Shown here: in pieces, positions 55,801 to 64,000 of the stretch | Layout of the letters: every line of letters begins with the position of its first letter | How positions within the stretch are numbered: position 1 is the first letter of the stretch | Origin: Bedellia somnulentella | Taxonomy: Eukaryota > Arthropoda > Insecta > Lepidoptera > Bedelliidae | Direction of reading: 5' to 3' | DNA: 64,000 nucleotides | Assembly: GCA_963576735.1 (NCBI GenBank) | Contig: OY755190.1 | Location: 5,139,695 to 5,203,694, forward strand | Notes under the pieces: model-generated | Seen by the model: the letters and a program-made list of their open reading frames with translations, nothing else | Database searches by the model: none | Told to the model about the DNA's origin: nothing | Position numbers and translations under genes: made by a program

Positions 55801-58800
55801 AATTAGGAATATCAAGACGGTTCATCATGCAATAGATCCACTGCTAAATATTGGGAGAGCCCAATTATAACATTTTTAACCATGGCTGTTCTTTTTATAT
55901 CAAAATTTCCATTATTATAATCTAAAACCACTACCTAGAACAAAAGATCATTATAATACCATCAACATAAATATCAAAATAAAAATCCTAAATCCATCCA
56001 CGCAGGCAAAATCATCCCTCCACGCTAATTTTGTTGTATATTATAAAAATCTATTATTGAGTGGGGACAGCAAAGATATAATGGCCAGTGCCAATCAATA
56101 ATTTGTATTTATACCAAGCTTGAGAAATAATTTGATAAAGTGATATAGGATTATGATACTAAAGAGGGTCAACTCTGCACATTGAGAACGATAATAGGCT
56201 TATATCTTCTAACCCATATTAAAATTTATTTCTGTCTCGTTCACACGATCGAATATTCGTATTTGGCCATTTCTGATATATGAGAAAACATGGTGATATT
56301 CGAATTCAACGATACCTCCGTAGTTGTCGTTGGTTTCATCGAATAGAAAGCGCCAATATTTATATTGTTCCATACATTTCAAATGTCAAAATCCGAATAT
56401 TCGATCGTGCGAGGGAGAAAGAAATAAATTTGAATAAAGGTAAATGAGATAAGTATTCTAATTATCGCTGTCGACGTGAAGAGTAGACCTTCAGGTCGCT
56501 ACAATTTCACGACTATGAAACCCGAGAAGGGGTAGCCAGAGCTAAGGAATTAGAAATTCCTCAGCCACTTTTGGAAAGTTGAGTGGGGAAAATATGGTAA
56601 AGTAAAGGTTGTTGGTGATGGGTCTCCAATCGCATCGCCCAAAAATCCCTTAAAAGCCCCAATACCGTAAGTCGCCTTGTCCTAGCCTTGTCTGTTGCTA
56701 TCGTGCCGTATATTACAATAAACGTTCCTGAACAGTTTAAATCTATTTTGTATGGTTGTATTAGCTGTGGCTTAGAATAAATAGCACTACCCCATTTCTT
56801 CCGGTGGGTGTACGTAAGAGGCGACTAACGGACTTGGGGCTTTTTAAGTAATTTTTAAGACCCATTAACTAAAACCTTTATTTTTATCATCTTTTCCCCA
56901 CTCAACTTCCAAACGTGGCTGAGGAATGTATAATTCCTTAGCTCTGGCTACCCCTTCTAGGGAAATATAGCCGTGACGTGAGTATATGTATGTATGTAAA
57001 AGGCACTTACGCTGGCAAAGGCGTATCCCCACCATCCAACCGGAAGGGCGTGCCCTCGATCTCTCCCCACGTCATCATGGGCGACTGGTCCGCGCCGCCC
57101 CCCGGCCGTGGGGAGGGGGTGGCTACGTAGCTATAATTGGTAATATCCTTTTCTGTCGATGTTGTGCCGTCTACGCCGATTTTGCCGATTACTGTTGCGT
57201 CCTGGAAAATAAAATTAAAATTGAAAAAAAAAAACGTTTATTTACAAGAAACAAGAGTATATGCGGTGGCAGGTTTTTTTTACAAATGTTCTTCCTGTTC
57301 TGCCTTGCGGCGTGTAAATGTTAAATATTGATGACAATAGGTAACCGATAATTAATAAGAATACATTCAAATATTACATTTTTCTATGAAGTCTTTAACA
57401 GAATATATACAATTGTCAATCAAATAAAATTAAATAATACAGTTTTAAATTTATGAAATGTCATCTTTTTCAAATCGTCTATAATGGTATAATAAAGAAG
57501 AACATAGTTATCTACTGATAGATAGATGAAGGGGGTATTATGTGATATGTTAAGAGTACGGTAACAATAAAACGTGTGTTGTGATAGCTAACTTAGATTT
57601 ACCTAGCTTATCACACTTTCACTTGCACCGTTGCACCGTATACTTTCCAGCATGATGTGTAATACCGGCTCAAGTAATTAATTTATGTTATTTTTACACA
57701 TGACAAAAACAAATAAGATAGTATTTACAACCGAAAAAACGCTAATTTGACATTACTAAATCAGATTATGTATCACAAAAATAAATCACATCGCGCTAAG
57801 ACATAATAATCCTCACCAGACAATTATTCTAGGGAGTAACGAGGGAAGACCCATAGCTTTATGGACTGATCATACACAATTAATAACTATTAGTAGGTTA
57901 TACCACTTGATGTAATTTATGCATCATACAGAGAGACTAGTAGGTCTTTGAAGTGTTTAACATAAATTATATTGTAACTTACCTGTGTTTTAGCAATAGC
58001 AGATATAGTCTCCTTATTTTTCCGTTGATCAAATGGGTCCGTGCTTAGTCTAGTGTTATGATGTATCAGCTCTGGTTTAGCTGATTTCGGCTGTGAACTG
58101 TCTCCATCAGGAACGTACATTATGTAGTTGCGAGCTCTGAACTTCCAAGTTGCTAACTGTAATAAAGAAAAGCATAAATTTAAGAATAGTAAAATTTACA
58201 ATACTTCATCTTTTATGAGGCAGAGAGGTATGATTAAACATTTGTACCTAATACTATTTGGCAAACAGCTGGTCTACATTAATGACACTCACTGTTTAGA
58301 CACCTTGCAAAAGCACATTTTTTATTAGCTCATCCCTGACCAAAAGTAATGCGTTAAACACTCTTCGATCAGTTCTGCTCACTCCACTTCCAAAAGTGGC
58401 TAATTAATTTTAATACTGAAGCTTTGGCTACGCTGTATTGGAATTAATCGCCGTGAGTATATGACCTTACATGTTAAAACCTTACCTCTATAGGTCTATT
58501 AGTCTGGTCCGCCTGTTCCTCTATAGAAGGTAGGATAACAGCGCTTTCAGCTAGCGCTTTAGAGCTGATTTCTGCATCGAACTGCTGCGCTAGTTTTCCA
58601 GCACGTTTCTTTTGTTCCATGGCGATTACTCGGTCGTAGCTAGCGTTGTCTTCGCTTGTGTGAGTGGCTAGGTATGAGTCTGTGGGTAATGATAAAAAAC
58701 AACAATTTAATCTTTCTTTTGAATAAATAGTTTGCTGTGTAGGTTCTACACCAATACTTTCAGTTTTCACAGTGTGCATAAGATTTTTGTTTGTACTTAA

Positions 58801-61604
58801 GGTTTTGTATTGCCATTAAAATTGTTTTTGGGCCATGGGGTTGCAGACCCTTCACCAACAACATATACACGTAGATGTACATGGTTAGAAAATAATTTAG
58901 CCTTGATGATAATCTATCACTTAGTGGTAAGGGATACTAACTTGATGACATATTTAATCATATGAAATACACATATAAATAACATGAAGACTATGAAACA
59001 ATCATTCATACTCATCATTGAATTGAGACTGAAAATTACATGACATACAAGTATCCATACCTAATCATATTTAGATGCTTATTAGGTAAAATAAATAAAT
59101 TACTGCACATACCTAATGAATGCTTTTCAGTAATATCTTGAAGTTTTGATTTCTCTTGTGTTTTGTCAGTTTGATGAGTTTGACTGCCCTGTGGTAGTGG
59201 GGTAAATGGCCTGCCGATTTCTGGGGTGTCAAATGTAGCAGGGGTGTTATCTGGAACATGAAACAATTCAATAGGGCTTAATGATTCAACTTTATATCCT
59301 TTCTGTCACCTTTTTATATATATAATTTACTGTTCTGGGACAGCAAAACAATAGGCTATTTGACTAAGTTTTGAAAACTATCTTACGGTGTTAATTTGTT
59401 TATAAGGAGCCCTAAAAAAATTTTTTCTGTCTTCATTTTAGCTATTTTATTAAAAAATCGAAAAAGAAAATGCAGTATTCAAATGTGCCGCGAAAACGCG
59501 ACTTTAAATAATATGGCGGCTGTAGCACAAATGACGTCAATTCCGCATTAAACACCAATGAGCGAAGCGATACACAGACAGTTTATGCACGATCTACGTC
59601 ATTATGGAAATAGCCAATCACGGTCGTTTTTAGTCACGTGACAGCTGCATCAAAAATACTTCTTTTAGAAGACGGATTTTAGTGAAATAATGCAATATTT
59701 TTATCTCGCATTATTACATATTGCTCCAAAAAAGAAATATTAAGACTAATGAAATAAAAGAAATGTATATTTTTATTACAGTCAAATAGCCTATTGCTAT
59801 TTATATTATTTTGCCAAGACATTTGTTAAATCTAAACTAAAATGTTAATATTAGCTATACAGAGCATGATAGATCAGATAGAACTGTGATGGCTCAGTGG
59901 GTAGAACACCACCTATTATGCAGGCAGGCATAGGTTCAAATCCTATGCCAGGCCTACACTAATTTGTCTTGTCTAAAGTCATATGTGGTGCTAATTTATC
60001 ATGGTTGTTAACTCAGAATACATCGTGAGGAAACCCACATGGCTCAGTTGTACCTAATTGTGTAAATAACATAAAACATTGGTACTCTGGACACCAGGTG
60101 ATAATGTCACGTGATGTTCAGAAGTTAAAGTACCTCTGCCACCCCTTCCAGAGAGACTTATAAACTAAAAAGTGTAAACAATAGTAATTAACAATAATAA
60201 TAGGTATTTATGAGAGCTATATACATTATAATGGCAAAAGAGCAACAGCAGCATAAATACAAATTGTAGTTGTAGCAATAATTAATTGACTTACATGGTT
60301 CTGTAGTTGGTTTATGTCCACTATATTTCCTAGTGATTTCTTGTAAACGAGCATAATCTTTGTTTTCTGTTGCTTCCAGAAACTCATTTTGAGCTTTCAG
60401 CTTCTCTAAGTCTGGGAAAAAGTCTCTTTGGATGATTTTCGCTATTCCCTGAAATAGAACATTAAAAAATTTTGCTTTAGTAAGAAATTTCATTTTGACA
60501 AACTTCCAAATACAAACTATCTAATATATAAGATTGTGTTTTAGCAAGCAGCTGCAAAGTAGCTAAGAATAAAAAAAAAACTATAAAGTTTTGGGATTTG
60601 CAATTGGTTGTTATTAGGTGTGGCAATGAGTGATGTAAATGATTGTTTATTTGACAATCATTACTATTCTCAACTTACAAAAGTACCTGAACAATGGTTA
60701 ATTCCATAGAGAACTTAACTTGATAGACAAGAAGCAAATAATATCACTAATCAGCAAATGTTCAGTATATTGCCACTGAACTAAGCGCAGAAAATTTATG
60801 ACCAACAAAAGTCAGGAGTAAATCAACCAATAACAGCATAGCAATAATTTATATTGCAGATTTATTTTTGGCAGAATTTGGTTAGCAATATTTGTACTGA
60901 ATTACATTGGTTTCTCCTCTATTACGCTAAGTTCTCTATATATTACTGATGCTTGGCTAACCTTTTGTGGCATTAAAGCCAGAGTATAGGTAGGTAAGCA
61001 AAACGTGGGTACCTTCTCTGGAAACTAGATGGCGCTTGCCATGTGAGTTCAGGAGTATTGGTACCTCTGCCAACGCCTTCGGGGATAAACGGCGTGAATG
61101 TTTATGTTATGTTATATGTTATAGGTAGGTATAATAGTATTAAATAATTTAATTAATGGTCCATATATGAACAAATTCATTTTATGTCTTAGGGTATGTC
61201 AAACAAGAAAAGATATGCAGTACAGAACTTCTGCTTCTACAAATATACAGATCAACAAACACCTCAGTTGGATGACAAAATGAAAATTTGATTTTCTACT
61301 TCTGCCAAGTCTATATTATCAACAACAACATCTTCATGTATAGTAACTTGGCTTTACACCATAATATGTAAATTATTCTGTTGTTAAAAAGTGAAATTAT
61401 ACCATCATACAAATATTTACAATAAAACTAAGTAATTACCTCAACGTAGACATCTTCATCTAACACTAGAGACTTTTTCTTGTCTGATTTTTTGGAAACC
61501 ACTGGCACTACGGGAACTTTAAATAATGCACTCTCCGTCTTTAATAATTTCATGTTTTCCAGTGCTGCCGCGCCAGGTTTTTGGGTTTTGTTGGTGTCTG
61601 TCAT
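52872..61604 (-). CDS. ESS2: ESS2/DGCR14 spliceosome-associated nuclear protein, copy 2 (complete, 8 exons, 475 aa)
   Basis: Minus-strand exons 61440-61604, 60295-60448, 59113-59250, 58486-58679, 57983-58156, 57011-57201, 54270-54398, 52872-53154: the same eight lengths as copy 1 (165, 154, 138, 194, 174, 191, 129, 283), all splice sites intact, no stop. Most differences from copy 1 are silent; one seen in exon 1 changes Ala to Ser in KKADKKK. Only about 150 bp of upstream sequence is shared with copy 1, after which 61756 onward is unrelated, so a different promoter context would apply if this is a true second gene. Introns carry SINE2, a TIR element and LINE pieces not found in copy 1. Confidence 0.93.
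53431..53682 (+). mobile_element. Poly(A)-tailed retro-insertion, copy-2 specific
   Basis: 252 bp ending with AATGAATAAATAATTT and about 16 A. Copy 1 has CTTATGTCAATAAAATCGTT at this site. Looks like a 5'-truncated poly(A) LINE (I/Jockey style); no ORF. Confidence 0.75.
53807..54049 (-). mobile_element. SINE1 copy with TSD (counterpart of 35922-36232)
   Basis: TSD ATTACTATTTC(AT) at 53794-53806 and 54050-54062; normal length, without the extra segment seen in copy 1. Confidence 0.9.
54444..55038 (+). mobile_element. SINE1 copy interrupted by SINE2
   Basis: SINE1 parts 54444-54550 and 54927-55038 flank SINE2 (54551-54912). Confidence 0.85.
54551..54912 (-). mobile_element. SINE2 full-length (head type B), 14-bp TSD, copy-2 specific
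   Basis: TSD GACCCGTCACCAAA at 54537-54550 and 54913-54926, created inside SINE1. Confidence 0.95.
55038..55545 (+). mobile_element. RTE-like LINE (LINE-A) 3' part with C-terminal coding region, copy-2 specific
   Basis: A single open frame of about 160 codons (ends TAA at 55521-55523) reads LMYGSECWAWQKRHESRVNA, VEMRSLRSICNVRLCDRVRN, MLRWFRHIERMND and SRGRPRRTHLD, the C-terminal region of RTE/EndoRT-type retrotransposon proteins. The 3' end CTACCCCAATGGGAACAATG, GGCGTGAGTATAAG and TATGTATG follows directly. Inserted at the TATG tail of a SINE1. Longest and best preserved copy of LINE-A here. Confidence 0.88.
56223..56431. mobile_element. About 209-bp MITE with roughly 42-bp imperfect TIRs, copy-2 specific
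   Basis: AATTTATTTCTGTCTCGTTC… CGATCGAATATTCG on the left mirrors CGAATATTCGATCGTGCG…GAAATAAATT on the right. No ORF. Confidence 0.75.
56510..56998. mobile_element. Two SINE1 copies in opposite orientation in ESS2 copy-2 intron 6
   Basis: A reverse, 5'-truncated SINE1 (about 56510-56678; copy-2 specific) and a forward SINE1 (about 56765-56998; shared with 38861-39106), whose 3' end is again about 13 nt from the exon 6 donor. Confidence 0.8.
59350..59795. mobile_element. About 446-bp TIR element, copy-2 specific
   Basis: Perfect 16-bp termini AATAGGCTATTTGACT mirrored at 59780-59795. Copy 1 has the clean empty sequence ACAATTGCTATT at about 41288. Interior GACGTCA, TACGTCAT and CACGTGAC motifs; no ORF. 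Confidence 0.85.
59882..60170 (+). mobile_element. SINE2 copy, head type C (counterpart of 41385-41665)
   Basis: Same head and body as in copy 1; predates the separation of the two copies. Confidence 0.8.
60997..61119 (+). mobile_element. SINE2, 5'-truncated, 12-bp TSD, copy-2 specific
   Basis: TSD TATAGGTAGGTA at 60985-60996 and 61120-61131; the empty site in copy 1 is at about 42490. Only the last 123 bp of SINE2 are present. Confidence 0.93.
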
Positions 61605-62024
61605 TTTTATGGTTATTGTTTCTACATGTTATGCACTAAATAAGACTTAATAATTGAGAGAAACGACATAAAAATTAACACCACGAGTAGGTAACAAAAC
61701 AATCACAACAACACACGAAATAAAATAAATGAAATGACGTTTCGTCAGTCAACGTTAGAGAGAGATGGGTCGAGGGCATAAAAACATATTGGGCAGATTG
61801 GACGTATTGGGTTAAAATGGGCAAAAATGAATTTACGCCCGATAAATGCCCAATCGCTGGGCGGAAAAACTAAACTCTACTTTAAAATTAAACTACAAGT
61901 GGATCATTATTTTAATTATGTTTAACATATACATATACATCAGCGTCATCAGAATAAAGGAATAAGAAGAAAAAAAGAAGTTATAATATGCCAAATATGG
62001 GCATATAAGTACTTTAAATTCTTA

Positions 62025-62397
62025 CTTAGATGACATTATAGTCCAATGGGTAGAACGCCCGCCCGTAAACAGACAGTCGTGAGTTAAAATCCAGGGTCGG
62101 GGCTACACCAATTGAGATTTTCTAATGTCATATGTGTGGTTAATTTATCATGGTACTTAACGGTGAGGGAAAACCTCGTGAGGAAACCACATGGCTTAGT
62201 TGTACTTAGCCATATGACTGTGTATTCGTACAAAACGGCAATAGGCCTGCCCCCTATCACGTGAGTTCACTGTCTAAGCAAAACATGGGTTTACAAACAT
62301 ACTTTGGACACTAAGTGGCGCTGTCACGTGATGTTCGGAACCATTGGTAGCTCTGCCAACCCCTTCGGGGATAAACGACGTGAACGTTTATGTTATG
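62025..62397 (+). mobile_element. SINE2 full-length (head type B-like), 11-bp TSD
   Basis: TSD TTAAATTCTTA at 62014-62024 and 62398-62408. Head ATTATAGTCCAATGGGTAGA with CGCCCGCCCGTAAACAGACA. Confidence 0.93.
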
Positions 62398-62929
62398 TTA
62401 AATTCTTAATCTTTAAAATTAAATTAAATTTTTAACCCACTTTTGTTTTGAACGATTATAATTATTATTATTTATACCCTTACAATAAAAAAAACACATT
62501 CAATTATATCAAGCGATTGAGTAGAATAAGATATTAACTTTAGTATAACGAATAATGTTATAAGGCAAAAAAAAACATACATTTTATATTCATTTTTTAT
62601 GATTATTAACATAATGTTGTAACGGTATAATCCGCTAACAGATTTTTAAAATGTGAAAATACTCACGTTCACGCTACTATTTATACTCATAGGGGATGAA
62701 ATAATACTTAGGTATTAGGGTTTTAAACTGAAAAACAGTTCGTGTTCAAATAGTAAAGGTCAATGAGCGTCAATGTATTGAAAAATAACCACAGCGGACA
62801 CGAATGACTTTGATATCATATATTGACAGAGGACATGAACTATTCGTGGCAAATGGCGCATATTTCCGGGTTGTAATAATTTGGCGGTAGATGGCGGTAA
62901 CACCAGTAAAGGTGTAAAGAAACAGACAA

Positions 62930-63000
62930 AAATCAATTTTCGCGCCAGTGATCACTTGATACTATAGCTCAGTTGGCAGAGCGACGGGGGCGTATATCCG
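62930..63000 (+). repeat. 5' fragment of the tRNA-like unit, dispersed copy
   Basis: TTCGCGCCAGTGATCACTTG then ATACTATAGCTCAGTTGGCA, GAGCGACGGGGGCGTATATC. Matches the array tRNA-like unit and its 5' flank, opposite strand to the array, lost after the anticodon arm. Confidence 0.75.
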
Positions 63001-63243
63001 CTGCTAGATTTTTGTTATCTACCTTTTAAAAGGCAAATGCAAATATACACTAAGTTAAGTAATTTTTTTTAAGATTCAGAAGAGCAGGCTACCCCTTTTA
63101 GGGATTTGTAGCCATAAGTAGATGGATGTAAACGTAAAGCAAATCGCTCGCTCTGTATTTTTTTTTCAATGTCATTCGACTTCTTTGAATACTCAAATGC
63201 ACTCATATCTTTTCGGTATTTGCTATTATTTGTTATTATTAAC

Positions 63244-63582
63244 ATAACATAAACGTTCAAGCCGAATTTCCCCGAAGGGGTTGGCATTGATTTTGTCACC
63301 TGTTGTTCAGAGTACCAACTTTTTGCATGGACAGTGTACTCACGAGATAGGGGGCAGGCCTATCGCCGTTGTACGAATACACTGTCACATGACTAAGTAC
63401 AACTCAGCCATGTGGGTTTCCTTACGATGTTTTCCCTCACCGTTTAACAACCATGATAAATTAACCACACATATGTCTTTAGAAAAGACAAATTGGTGTA
63501 GGCCCGATCCAGGATTTGAACACTAGTCGTTTGCACGATAACCGAGTGTTCTATCCACTGACTGGGCTATCACGGTCGTCAC
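63244..63582 (-). mobile_element. SINE2 (head type A), 14-bp TSD
   Basis: TSD TTGTTATTATTAAC at 63230-63243 and 63583-63596. A small internal deletion near the 3' hairpin. Confidence 0.93.
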
Positions 63583-63596
63583 TTGTTATTATTAAC

Positions 63597-64000
63597 TGTT
63601 ATATTTTTAAACTTTCTGATCACCGTGAATGCGCTTTTTGCATTTGCAGCGTAGAATATAATAAAATATATATATTATATGCTAACAAATAAAATGAGTT
63701 GACGTGGATGTTCATACTTTAATAGAAATTTAAAAAAATGTGCCTGGTCGAAAAGATTTATAATCTCTGACATGTCAAAAAATGGCAGCGCCAGTATTCT
63801 ACGCAATTTAAAATCTAGGTACAAAATAGCGAGATTGAATCAATGTCAATTTGGTCTCAACTCTATATATATAAAGTGTCCAATAGGAGCGCGCGATTTG
63901 TACTTAAAGACAGTATCACAATTTTTCCCCATTATATTGTAACAAATTAATGAATTATCATAAAAAGTATGTTAAGATTCTTGCATTTAAAAATGTTTGC
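63597..64000. other. Window end, nothing recognised
   Basis: AT-rich intergenic sequence without supported genes or repeats. Confidence 0.5.

Larger units (their letters stand above)
46398..61755. repeat. Segmental direct duplication, copy 2 (about 15.4 kb)
   Basis: Collinear with 26190-43165. Starts CAAGGCTATAATCGCATAAA and ends CAGTCAACGT. Lacks the foldback element, LINE 32367-33353, the RTE composite 34063-35046, the LINE RT and the ESS2 pseudo-exon of copy 1. Has its own insertions at 46920, 47897, 50669, 53431, 54551, 55038, 56223, 59350 and 60997. Confidence 0.93.

Overview
The window is animal nuclear DNA and almost certainly lepidopteran. It is AT-rich. Genes are short exons with GT-AG introns, and introns and intergenic DNA are packed with moth/butterfly-type SINEs, RTE/CR1-like LINE tails and TIR elements. 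ORFs alone mislead here, so genes were read by joining exons by splice phase and comparing with remembered families. Four genes are supported: (1) the 3' part of a UBE2G1-type ubiquitin-conjugating enzyme on + (40-6325), with two tandem alternative last exons; (2) a complete RAD9 checkpoint-clamp gene on - (9144-11914, 3 exons, 393 aa); (3) a complete DUF2236/MPAB-Lcp family oxygenase-like gene on + (14192-30420, 6 exons, 444 aa); (4) a complete ESS2/DGCR14 spliceosome-associated gene on - (35239-42998, 8 exons, 475 aa).

The dominant large-scale feature is a direct duplication of about 15-17 kb. 26190-43165 (from intron 4 of the DUF2236 gene to just upstream of ESS2) is repeated at 46398-61755. 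The second copy carries intact DUF2236 exons 5-6 without exons 1-4, and a second, fully open ESS2. The copies differ by about 1% in the exons compared and by many clean transposon insertions. A 200-N gap (45703-45902) lies between them, so this is either a recent tandem duplication or two haplotypes scaffolded side by side; the sequence alone cannot decide.

Just left of the gap is a tandem array of 315-319 bp units, each holding a 73-nt tRNA-like sequence with A box, B box and a T-run, running into the Ns.

Mobile DNA: SINE1 (about 245 bp, more than 15 copies) and SINE2 (about 370 bp, tRNA-headed, about 13 copies), many with exact 10-14 bp target-site duplications (TSDs), and an RTE-like LINE. 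All three share the same 3' end design (CTCTGCC-ACCCC / short loop / GGGA / CGTGA / TATG-rich tail), which suggests the LINE mobilises both SINEs. There are also hAT-like elements with exact 8-bp TSDs (634-1520, 10155-10739, 12069-12988), a THAP-containing TIR element in a UBE2G1 intron (3111-5045), a large foldback (26930-28262) and several small MITEs. No CRISPR, operon or prokaryotic feature is present.
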